From: an uncultured Clostridia bacterium
GTDB taxonomy: Bacteria > Bacillota > Clostridia > Tissierellales > Peptoniphilaceae
NCBI GenBank assembly: GCA_945916025.1
Contig: CAMEGD010000041.1
Span: 1-11,217, forward strand
Direction of reading: 5' to 3'
DNA length: 11,217 nt
The number at the start of each line of letters is the position of its first letter. Positions within the stretch are counted from its first letter, which is position 1. Below, one piece after another: positions 1-6,199 of this stretch. The translations under genes and the position numbers were made by a program. The notes under the pieces were generated by a model, which was given only the letters and a program-made list of their open reading frames with translations, had not been told where the DNA came from and made no database searches.

Positions 1-792
1 AAGGTCCTTTGCCTTTGTAATTATCTCATTGATTTGTTTTAGACTAGGTTCTCCTTGAGCATTTATACCTTCAATACCCAATTGTTTAAAACCATAATCT
101 TTGGCCAAGTTTCCATAGGCTTCATGACTAACTATAATGGTATCTCTTTTTTTGTTAGCAAGTTTCTCTGTATATTTTTGATCTAACTTTTCTAATTTTC
201 CCTTGTACGTAGAAAAGTTTTCTTGGAAGTAATCAGAATGTTTTGGGAATAGTCTAGATAATTCATTTGTAATATTTTCACTAATTATTTTTGCATTATC
301 AATACTTAACCAGATATGTGGATCTATTCCTCCATGGTCGTGGTCATGATCGAGAACCTCTACCATTTCTTCTTCGTGATCATGGTCGTAACTAGCACTT
401 AAAAATTCCACTCCTTTTGTAGGAGAAAATAGGTTATTGCCCAAAGTGTTGTCAGAAAGAAGACTTGTAACCCAGCCTTCAGTATCTTCTCCATAATATA
501 TAAACAAATCAGACTTACTTAAATCTGCTATATCTTTAGCTGTTGGCTCCCAGCCGTGGAATCCAGAATTTTCAGTTATATTTATTACTTGTCCCTTTTC
601 TCCAAGGATATTTTTAGTAAAATCATATAGAGAATAGTTTGAGGTATAAACTAGAATTTCACTTTTACTTGAACTGTTTTCACTTGTTTCAACTTTTTCT
701 GTCTCTTTTTCTAATACTTCTTCATTTGTTTTTTGTCCACATCCTACTAAAAAAAGGACAAAAGCCAACATTATTAATATATTTTTTTTCAT
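1..792 (-). CDS. Zinc ABC transporter substrate-binding lipoprotein (ZnuA/AdcA type), 3' end cut by window edge
   Basis: The first 264 residues are visible; the reading frame is open to base 1, so the C-terminus lies outside the window. The product captures Zn2+ (possibly Mn2+) outside the membrane and hands it to an ABC permease. The N-terminus is a lipoprotein signal: Lys-rich start, hydrophobic stretch, lipobox LVGC with Cys18 as the lipidated residue, then a Ser/Glu-rich linker to about residue 45. The cluster A-I (ZnuA) fold is recognised from HGWEPTAKDI (His79), DPHIWLS (His159) and SHEAYGNLA (His223), the usual three His ligands, followed by a GINAQGEPS segment like the family's GISPESEPS. 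A His/Asp-rich loop (residues about 136-154, DHDH and DHDHDH runs) lies just before the second ligand, which in this family favours zinc over manganese. The start ATG at 792-790 has AAGGAG six bases upstream. It is divergent from a Fur-family gene and probably controlled by it. Metal specificity is inferred. Confidence 0.93.
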   Translation of the reverse strand, partial: MKKNILIMLAFVLFLVGCGQKTNEEVLEKETEKVETSENSSSKSEILVYTSNYSLYDFTKNILGEKGQVINITENSGFHGWEPTAKDIADLSKSDLFIYYGEDTEGWVTSLLSDNTLGNNLFSPTKGVEFLSASYDHDHEEEMVEVLDHDHDHGGIDPHIWLSIDNAKIISENITNELSRLFPKHSDYFQENFSTYKGKLEKLDQKYTEKLANKKRDTIIVSHEAYGNLAKDYGFKQLGIEGINAQGEPSLKQINEIITKAKDL

Positions 793-805
793 AATTATCT
801 CCTTC

Positions 806-826
806 AATTGCAAATCGTTCGCATTT
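806..826. promoter_or_regulatory. Candidate Zur/Fur operator (21-bp imperfect palindrome)
   Basis: The half-sites are AATTGCAAA (806-814) and TTCGCATTT (818-826), separated by TCG; 7 of 9 positions pair as an inverted repeat. The 21-bp length and AT-rich ends are typical of Fur-family operators. It lies immediately downstream of the predicted -10 box of the leftward zinc lipoprotein promoter and abuts that gene's ribosome site, so a bound repressor would block initiation. The sequence resembles but does not match the Bacillus Zur box; the assignment is inference from position and symmetry. Confidence 0.5.
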
Positions 827-829
827 AAT

Positions 830-858
830 ATCTTAGAACTTTTATTTTTATTTGTCAA
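830..858 (-). promoter_or_regulatory. Sigma-A-type promoter for the zinc-binding lipoprotein gene
   Basis: On the minus strand a perfect -35 TTGACA (858-853) is followed after 17 bases by TAAGAT (835-830, 4 of 6 matches to TATAAT). Transcription would begin around 823-826, inside the palindrome, giving a leader of about 30 bases with AAGGAG at 804-799. The -35 box overlaps that of the rightward promoter. Confidence 0.65.
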
Positions 859-886
859 TGTAATATTTTCAAATTTATGTTAAAAT
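852..886 (+). promoter_or_regulatory. Promoter for the Fur-family regulator gene
   Basis: TTGTCA (852-857, 5 of 6 to consensus) is followed after 18 bases by TATGTT (876-881, 4 of 6). Alternatively the -10 is TAAAAT (881-886) with an extended TG at 878-879. Either places the transcript start around 888-894, only about 11-17 bases before the ATG at 905, so the leader is very short. Which -10 is used cannot be decided from the sequence. Confidence 0.5.
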
Positions 887-904
887 ATTCAATAGGTGAA
901 GGTT

Positions 905-1312
905 ATGAAAGACATTTTTTCTAAGTATGGTCTTAAAAAAACAAAGGCTAGACAAATGATTTATGAAGCTTTAAATAATTTAAATAGACCTGTTAGTACT
1001 GAAGAGCTTCATTGCAATTTATTAAAAAACTACAGTATCAATTTAGCTACTGTCTATAGAAATTTAAATACCCTAGAGGAAATAAATATTGTTGAAAAAG
1101 TTGTTAGGCAAGATGGGATTTCCTATTATTACCTACCAAAAAAAGGTCACTCACACTATATGGTTTGCGACTCATGTAATGATCATTTCGAGCTGGATAT
1201 TTGTCCTTTAGATTTAAACCTGGTAGATAAGACCTATGACAATGGCTTTAAATCCACAAGTCATATTTTAGAAATACATGGTATATGCAAAAAATGCCAG
1301 AAGAATAATTAA
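905..1312 (+). CDS. Fur-family metal-responsive repressor, probably zinc uptake regulator (Zur type)
   Basis: A 135-residue transcriptional repressor of the Fur superfamily. The N-terminal winged helix contains the family's recognition segment NLATVYRNLNTL (about residues 46-57), preceded by a typical KKTKARQMIYEAL helix. The C-terminal dimerisation half has two CxxC pairs, CDSC (88-91) and CKKC (128-131), forming the structural zinc site; His82, His84, His94, His120 and His125 are candidate ligands of the sensing site. The ATG at 905 is chosen because AGGTG lies six bases before it; the in-frame GTG at 896 would add three residues but has no ribosome site and falls almost on the predicted transcript start. 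It is divergent from a ZnuA-type gene, the classic Zur setting, so zinc sensing is likely. Fur proper (iron) or PerR cannot be excluded by sequence alone. It is probably co-transcribed with the next gene. Confidence 0.9.
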   Translation: MKDIFSKYGLKKTKARQMIYEALNNLNRPVSTEELHCNLLKNYSINLATVYRNLNTLEEINIVEKVVRQDGISYYYLPKKGHSHYMVCDSCNDHFELDICPLDLNLVDKTYDNGFKSTSHILEIHGICKKCQKNN

Positions 1313-1333
1313 TAGAAACGGTGATAGATTAAT

Positions 1334-3466
1334 ATGTTTTGTAACAAATGTGGTGCAGAATTAATCAATGGAAGTAAATTTTGTCACATGTGTGGGAATA
1401 AAATAGACTCTGTTGACAAGGTCAATGAGAAAAAACCTCACAAAAAAGACAAAGATAAAATTAATAAAATATACAAAACTTTAAATAAAGAACAACACTT
1501 TGAAGATAATCTAGTAGGAGATAACGAAGTTTCTTCAATGCTACTTAGTGAGCCCAAAGAGCCTGAATTTATAAGAAACAAAGACTTATATCCAGACAAT
1601 AATAGGATAGATGATTTTTATCCAATTGTTGATTCCTACGGAGATAATAAAAAAGAAAGCAAAAAATTAAGTAAAGAAGATTCTACTTTTAAAAGGTTTA
1701 TTGCCTATATGAAGGAAGAAGAAGTTTATGACAAGTCTATGTTCGACAGGTCTAAACCTGAGATCAAATATGAGGAAATCGATGAGGCTTCTATAAAAAA
1801 TGTATCTGAAGATTCTGAGAACTTAGAAACTCAAATAAATGAAAGAATCCTTGTAGATGATTTTGAAGATGAAAATCTAAATGAAGACTCCCTTAGAATT
1901 GAAATTAAATCTAAAAATTTAGAAACTAAGGAGAAAGACTCAATTTTCATTAATTCAACTAGTGATGAAGTTGAAGATGATTTTTCCAAAGATTCTACTA
2001 ATTCATCAAAAGATAATAAAAAACCAGGTATTTTTCATAAGTTAAAAGGATTTTTAAATGAAAAAGATGAAGACAATCTTTTAGAGTTAGAACCAGCTAA
2101 ATATAAGGACCTAGTCTATGGACAAGGTGACATAGATGATGACTACGAAGATACTAAGGATAGGTACTTTGAAGAAGTAATAGACACGGAAATAAATCCA
2201 GTTGTCTTAAATGAAGACCTAGATACAAATTCTAATGTAAATGATTTTGAAGAAAAGCCTAAGAAAAAAGGCCTATTTTCTCCCTTTAAAGATTCCTTTA
2301 AGAAAAAGCCAACAGGTGATAATTCTAATATTGAAGATATAGACATTTCTAAAGAGGAATATGAAAACAAAGACTATTATGGGGATTATTCCTATGCAGA
2401 CAAGGGACAAACTATTAGGTATTCCAAAACTGTAATTGACTCCTACTTAAAAAAACATAAGGACGGAGAACTGACTATTGAAGATATTGAAAAGTTAAAT
2501 AAGGATATTCTTTTTAAAGAACAACCTTCTTCATCTTTAGATTCCTTTACAATGACTGAAAAAGACCTAAACAAATACTTGGAAAAATCTTTTGGAACAG
2601 ATTTTTCTAAAGACCAAGGAATTTTAAGTCCTGACAAATCTAAGAAAACTAAAGTAAAAAAAGAAAAAGATCCTAATAAGACTTCTCCAACAAAAGACTT
2701 CTTTGTAAGTATAAAGAAATTCTTTGTTCCTACAAAAGATAAAAAGAAAGATAATAATCCAGATAATTTAGATATTATCTTCCATTCCCCTGTTGAATCT
2801 AGTGACACTATGCCTCTAGTTTTATCTAAGGAAGAAAGAGAAATTCTAAATAAAGAATTAGGCAGAAGACAAGGACTTAGTAAACAAGAAGAAGTATTAA
2901 TTAAGTCTAATGATAAGGTTAAACCAATTATAAGAAAACTTATTAGTTTTGGTGCCTTGTTGATTATTCCATTAATCTTGATTTCCTTTGGTATAAGTTT
3001 ATGGACCATATCTTGGGTTGAAGACAATATTGTCTTTGTAGTTATACTAGGTTTATTAAAATATTTAACCCTTTATGTAACAATATATGCTGCCACAAAC
3101 TCCGCCTTTAATGCAATAAAGTTAAGGCTAAAAAAATCGGTTATAAACTTATTTATACAACTTCAAATGGTTATATACTTAATTATAGATACAATATACG
3201 TTAGGTTGACCTTTATTGAAAACCAAAGTATAGAAGCCTTGTTACACGTGTTCAGTCCAAAAATAGAAACTATCCTACTTTTAGTATTTTTAGGTATGTT
3301 ACTATTAATAGCAAACTTCAACAAAATTAAAGAAAGAAATGGGTCTTTCCTATTCTTAGGATGGTATGTAGTAATTGCTGTTACTATTACCCTAGTTGTA
3401 ATATTACTACAATTATTACTTTCAACTGCCCTATTAACTTTCTTCTCTCAAGTGATGTTTAACTAA
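1334..3466 (+). CDS. Zinc-ribbon membrane protein with long disordered charged region, function unknown
   Basis: 710 residues. Residues 1-25 are a double CxxC zinc ribbon (CNKC, Cys3/Cys6; CHMC, Cys17/Cys20) of the kind common in Firmicute zinc-ribbon-domain proteins. Residues about 30-528 are low-complexity, rich in Asp/Glu/Lys/Ser/Asn and presumably disordered and cytoplasmic. Short basic-hydrophobic patches recur in this acidic background: around 116-127, 229-243 (KPGIFHKLKGFL), 309-325 (KKGLFSPFKDSFKK) and 452-472 (DFFVSIKKFF). The C-terminal 180 residues hold about five hydrophobic segments (roughly 536-556, 566-588, 603-625, 645-662, 672-703), so the protein is anchored by its C-terminus. 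Start: ATG at 1334 with GGTGAT eight bases upstream. It begins 21 bases after the Fur-family gene, suggesting one transcript. I do not recognise a specific family beyond the ribbon; a role in zinc response, envelope function or scaffolding is speculation. Confidence 0.88.
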   Translation: MFCNKCGAELINGSKFCHMCGNKIDSVDKVNEKKPHKKDKDKINKIYKTLNKEQHFEDNLVGDNEVSSMLLSEPKEPEFIRNKDLYPDNNRIDDFYPIVDSYGDNKKESKKLSKEDSTFKRFIAYMKEEEVYDKSMFDRSKPEIKYEEIDEASIKNVSEDSENLETQINERILVDDFEDENLNEDSLRIEIKSKNLETKEKDSIFINSTSDEVEDDFSKDSTNSSKDNKKPGIFHKLKGFLNEKDEDNLLELEPAKYKDLVYGQGDIDDDYEDTKDRYFEEVIDTEINPVVLNEDLDTNSNVNDFEEKPKKKGLFSPFKDSFKKKPTGDNSNIEDIDISKEEYENKDYYGDYSYADKGQTIRYSKTVIDSYLKKHKDGELTIEDIEKLNKDILFKEQPSSSLDSFTMTEKDLNKYLEKSFGTDFSKDQGILSPDKSKKTKVKKEKDPNKTSPTKDFFVSIKKFFVPTKDKKKDNNPDNLDIIFHSPVESSDTMPLVLSKEEREILNKELGRRQGLSKQEEVLIKSNDKVKPIIRKLISFGALLIIPLILISFGISLWTISWVEDNIVFVVILGLLKYLTLYVTIYAATNSAFNAIKLRLKKSVINLFIQLQMVIYLIIDTIYVRLTFIENQSIEALLHVFSPKIETILLLVFLGMLLLIANFNKIKERNGSFLFLGWYVVIAVTITLVVILLQLLLSTALLTFFSQVMFN

Positions 3467-3476
3467 ACATTTCCAT

Positions 3477-3508
3477 AAAAAAAGAACCATACTTAATGGT
3501 TCTTTTTT
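3477..3508. terminator. Bidirectional intrinsic terminator
   Basis: Stem GAACCAT (3484-3490) and ATGGTTC (3496-3502) with a five-base loop ACTTA, flanked by seven A's (3477-3483) and six T's (3503-3508). The flanking A and T tracts make it work in both directions, which fits the convergent genes on either side: the zinc-ribbon gene ends ten bases before it and rny ends 44 bases beyond it on the other strand. Confidence 0.9.
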
Positions 3509-3551
3509 ACTGGTAATTATTAACATCCTGTTCGCCTAAGCTTGTATAAGT

Positions 3552-5087
3552 TTATTTGGCATATTCAATAGCCCTAGTTTCTCTAATTATATTAACTTTG
3601 ATTTGTCCTGGATATTCCATTTCGTGTTCAATTCTCTTTGCAATATCTCTCGATAAAACAATCATTTCACTTTCTGAAATATTTTCAGGTTTAACTACTA
3701 TACGTAGTTCTCTACCTGCTTGAACAGCGAAGGCTTTTTCAATACCCTCAAAGGAATTAGCAATTTCTTCTAGCGTTTCTAATCTCTTAATATAGGATTG
3801 TAGAGTTTCTCTTCTAGCTCCAGGTCTAGCTGCTGATAAGGCATCTGCTGCTTGAACTATTACTGATTCTAAGAAAATCATCTCAGCATCACCATGGTGA
3901 GATTGAATTGCATTAATGACTGGGTCTGGCTCTTTATACCTTTTTGCCAAGTCCACCCCTAAAGATACGTGAGTTGCTTCAAATTCATGGTCTATAGCCT
4001 TGCCTAAATCATGTAATAAGCCTGCTCTTTTAGCCATTCTAACATCACTACCAAGTTGGTCTGCAATCAATGCAGATATCCTAGCTACTTCTATAGAGTG
4101 TCTTAAAGCGTTTTGTCCATAACTTGTTCTGTATTTTAGTCTACCTAAAACTTTTATAATTTCTGGGTGAATATCGTGTAAGCCAAGTTCAAATACAGCA
4201 TCTTCTCCTGCCTCTTTAATACTTCGGTCTACTTCTATTTGTGCCTTTTCTACAACTTCCTCAATTCTAGTTGGATGAATACGTCCATCTGTAATAAGTT
4301 TTTCTAAGGCAATTCTAGCTACTTCCCTTCTAACTGGGTCAAAACTAGAGATTGTTACTGCTTCTGGAGTATCATCTATAATCAGGTCAACACCTGTCAA
4401 AGATTCAATAGCCCTAATGTTTCTACCTTCTCTACCAATTATTCTACCCTTCATTTCATCATTAGGTAAACTAACAGTAGTTACAGTAAGTTCAGCTACA
4501 TAGTCAGCTGATACTTTTTGAACGGCATTAGCAATAACATTTCTTGCAATCCTCTCAGATTCTTCTTTGGTCTTGTTTTCATATTCTTTAATAATACTTG
4601 CAGATTCATGAACTACTTCGTGTTTTAATTCTTCTAGTAAAACTTCCTTAGCCATTTGACTACTATAACCTGAAATACGTTCTAACTCTTGAATCCTTTC
4701 GGAAAGAATTTCTTCTGCCCTGTTTTCCTTTTCTTCTACAAGTCTTAACTTGTCAGTTAAGGATTGGTCTTTTCTTTCTAGGTTGATAGCCTTCTTGTCT
4801 AACTGATCTTCTTTATTAGCAAGTCTTCTTTCAAACTCGGAATTTTCTTCTCTTCGTTTTTTGCTTTCTTCTTCAGCTTCAGATCTCATCTTGTGGATTT
4901 CTTCTTTAGCTGCTAAAAGAGCTTCTTTTTTTACAGACTCACTTTGTCTTTCTGCATCTATTATAAGATTCTTTGCGTGGGATTCAGCTGAACCAATTTT
5001 AGCTTCTGCTGATTGTTTACGAATAAAATATCCGATCCCAATACCTAAAATTATCGTTATTATATAGTACAAGATAATGAAGAACAC
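3552..5087 (-). CDS. rny: Ribonuclease Y
   Basis: Membrane-anchored endoribonuclease that starts mRNA decay in many Firmicutes. Up to 511 residues, close to the usual 515-520. In order: an N-terminal membrane helix (about 2-22), a long charged coiled coil (about 25-190), a KH RNA-binding domain with GRIIGREGRNIR (214-225), and an HD phosphohydrolase domain with His330, the HD pair in HDLGK (His359-Asp360), the HHGD motif (397-400) and the conserved ADALSAARPGARRE segment. All expected catalytic residues are present. The start is unresolved: the coordinate given uses GTG at 5087-5085, but that codon lies within the ribosome site AAGGAGGTG. The frame has no ATG there; ATT at 5078 (six bases after the site) and TTG at 5072 (twelve bases) are the alternatives, which would remove three or five residues before the membrane helix. 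It has its own promoter and ends at a shared terminator. Confidence 0.97.
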   Translation of the reverse strand: MFFIILYYIITIILGIGIGYFIRKQSAEAKIGSAESHAKNLIIDAERQSESVKKEALLAAKEEIHKMRSEAEEESKKRREENSEFERRLANKEDQLDKKAINLERKDQSLTDKLRLVEEKENRAEEILSERIQELERISGYSSQMAKEVLLEELKHEVVHESASIIKEYENKTKEESERIARNVIANAVQKVSADYVAELTVTTVSLPNDEMKGRIIGREGRNIRAIESLTGVDLIIDDTPEAVTISSFDPVRREVARIALEKLITDGRIHPTRIEEVVEKAQIEVDRSIKEAGEDAVFELGLHDIHPEIIKVLGRLKYRTSYGQNALRHSIEVARISALIADQLGSDVRMAKRAGLLHDLGKAIDHEFEATHVSLGVDLAKRYKEPDPVINAIQSHHGDAEMIFLESVIVQAADALSAARPGARRETLQSYIKRLETLEEIANSFEGIEKAFAVQAGRELRIVVKPENISESEMIVLSRDIAKRIEHEMEYPGQIKVNIIRETRAIEYAK

Positions 5088-5093
5088 CTCCTT
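5085..5093 (-). promoter_or_regulatory. Ribosome-binding site of rny that overlaps the nominal GTG start
   Basis: On the minus strand the bases read AAGGAGGTG, a nine-base match to the 16S anti-Shine-Dalgarno sequence. The GTG at its end is the only conventional start codon near the beginning of the frame and cannot both pair with 16S rRNA and serve as initiator. Counting from the site, ATT falls at the ideal distance of six bases and TTG at twelve. The site therefore argues for a downstream non-AUG start. Confidence 0.7.
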
Positions 5094-5139
5094 CTCAATA
5101 TTTAATTTTCAAGTTTCATTTAAAAATATTAGTTATATT

Positions 5140-5160
5140 TATAGTTATTAATTAACTATA
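5140..5160. repeat. Perfect 21-bp palindrome at the predicted rny transcript start
   Basis: TATAGTTA (5140-5147) and TAACTATA (5153-5160) form a perfect 8-bp inverted repeat around a five-base centre. It begins within about two bases of the predicted rny transcript start, so it could be an operator or, in RNA, a hairpin at the 5' end of the rny mRNA. All pairs but two are A-T, so the RNA hairpin would be weak. Confidence 0.55.
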
Positions 5161-5167
5161 CCTTTTA

Positions 5168-5196
5168 ATTTTATATCTTTTGATAATCATAGTCAA
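5168..5196 (-). promoter_or_regulatory. Sigma-A-type promoter for rny
   Basis: On the minus strand -35 TTGACT (5196-5191, 5 of 6) is followed after exactly 17 bases by TAAAAT (5173-5168, 5 of 6). Transcription would start near 5160-5162, giving a leader of about 75-80 bases ending in a strong ribosome site. It separates rny transcriptionally, at least in part, from the recA-nuclease cluster upstream. Confidence 0.8.
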
Positions 5197-5243
5197 TAGT
5201 AAGTTAAATTATATTGAATATATTGTTGTGTTTTATTGTGTAA

Positions 5244-5307
5244 TAAACTAGCTTTCATCCATTTGCATGATTCAAAAATTAAAATATTATTTATTTAGAC
5301 TAGTTTA
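5244..5307. repeat. Spaced 8-bp inverted repeat across the end of the ATPase C-lobe gene
   Basis: TAAACTAG (5244-5251) and CTAGTTTA (5300-5307) are perfect reverse complements 48 bases apart; the right arm includes the TAA stop of the C-lobe gene. It lacks a GC-rich stem and a following T-run, so it is not a convincing terminator. I see no other terminator before the rny promoter, so read-through into rny is possible. Confidence 0.35.
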
Positions 5308-5946
5308 ATTATTAGAACTTTCTACTTGAGATACTCCGTCACTTTGACTAATTCTATAAATTCTTTCTGATAAAGAAGCCAAATGTGGGTTATGGGTAAC
5401 CATAATAATTTGTCTTTTTCTTTGTTTTGAAAAATTTAATAAGAACAAACCAATATCATTAATGTAGTCTTCACTAACATGCTTGGCTGGTTCATCTAAA
5501 ATAAGGGGTCCTTCTAATTTAGGTAAGGTATTCTCCAAAAATGCAAGCCTTAAAGCAAGACTTACTATATCTACAATTCCTCCCCCCCTTGAAATATCAG
5601 GTTTCGACTTTATAGTTTGATTTTCTATTTCTTCGACAACATAGAAATCTGCATTTGAAACATTTCTTCTCTCTGTAAGTTCAATTTCAAAATTATAGTC
5701 TCTATCAAAAATATACCTAAGACTATTTGTTGTAAAATCTTCAATTAAAGTTTTCCCATAGTTTCTGGCATACTTTGAAGTTTTTTGAAATAATATTCCA
5801 ACCTTATCTAAGGTATCAACTTCTTCCCTTAGAGCCTTTACCCTATCTTCCTTTGTCTTTTTTGATTTTTCCAATACAGTTTTTTTAGAATTCTCAGTAT
5901 AATAAAACTTCTTTAAACTTGAAATCTTCTCATCTAAGTCTTTCAT
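5305..5946 (-). CDS. Rad50/SbcC-like ATPase, C-terminal ATP-binding lobe (separate ORF)
   Basis: 213 residues corresponding to the C-terminal part of an SMC/Rad50-type ABC ATPase. Residues about 1-50 are charged helix, the base of the descending coiled coil. The ATPase lobe follows: a signature-like segment SRGGGIVDIVSLALRLAF (119-136), Walker B LILDEP (148-153, Asp151 and catalytic Glu152), and an H-loop in VTHNPHLA (His185). There is no Walker A, which is supplied by the ORF at 6200-7645. The signature reads S-x-G-G-G instead of the usual LSGGE or LSGGQ. The start ATG directly follows the TAA of the preceding ORF in the same frame; AAGGT eight bases upstream can serve as its own ribosome site. 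Together with the other ORFs it should form the head that gates the neighbouring Mre11-like nuclease. Alternatively it is the second half of a 296-residue protein interrupted by a stop. Confidence 0.85.
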   Translation of the reverse strand: MKDLDEKISSLKKFYYTENSKKTVLEKSKKTKEDRVKALREEVDTLDKVGILFQKTSKYARNYGKTLIEDFTTNSLRYIFDRDYNFEIELTERRNVSNADFYVVEEIENQTIKSKPDISRGGGIVDIVSLALRLAFLENTLPKLEGPLILDEPAKHVSEDYINDIGLFLLNFSKQRKRQIIMVTHNPHLASLSERIYRISQSDGVSQVESSNN

Positions 5947-6198
5947 TTAATTTACCTTATTTAAAAGATTACTGGGAATTAATGAGTTAGCCTCTTCTAA
6001 AAGACCATCTATTTCAATTTTTAGTTTATTTATTTCTTCTTCTAAATTTTCCGGCTTAACACCAAGCTCTTCAAGGTCAGTCAAAATTTGACTTTCTTGT
6101 TTTTTAAGTTCCTCCAAGGTACCCTCTGCCTTATTTTTCATATTTTTAGATTTTTCAATATCTACTTTTAATTTTCTAAGTGATTCGTCGTAGTTCAT
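5947..6198 (-). CDS. Short coiled-coil protein, descending-arm fragment of a split Rad50/SbcC-like ATPase
   Basis: 83 residues, almost entirely charged heptad-like helix (residues about 5-75, Lys/Glu/Leu-rich, no Cys, no membrane segment). By position between the Walker A half and the Walker B half it corresponds to the arm descending from the zinc hook. ATG at 6198 has GAGGTG four bases upstream and follows the previous stop after one base, in a different frame from the preceding ORF. It ends with TAA immediately before the ATG of the next ORF, in the same frame. It may act as a separate small subunit, be the N-terminus of an interrupted longer protein, or be made by translational coupling. 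No catalytic motif is seen. Confidence 0.7.
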   Translation of the reverse strand: MNYDESLRKLKVDIEKSKNMKNKAEGTLEELKKQESQILTDLEELGVKPENLEEEINKLKIEIDGLLEEANSLIPSNLLNKVN

Positions 6199-6199
6199 T

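Noticed and set aside
896..904. GTG at 896 as the start of the Fur-family gene
   Set aside because: No ribosome site precedes it and it almost coincides with the predicted transcript start; ATG at 905 has AGGTG at proper spacing.
2143..3027. Minus-strand open frames of 75 and 194 codons inside the zinc-ribbon gene
   Set aside because: They lie opposite a well-formed gene whose Lys/Glu/Asp-rich codons give long open antisense frames; their Ser/Leu/Phe-rich products show no domain.
4861..5067. Plus-strand open frame opposite the rny coiled coil
   Set aside because: Antisense shadow of a conserved gene; no recognisable product.
5088..5304. Small RNA gene or leader peptide in the gap before rny
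   Set aside because: Only very short frames (for example four to six codons) without ribosome sites are present; the stretch is explained by the rny promoter and leader.
5244..5307. Rho-independent terminator after the ATPase C-lobe gene
   Set aside because: The 8-bp arms are 48 bases apart, AT-rich and not followed by a T-run; kept only as an inverted repeat.
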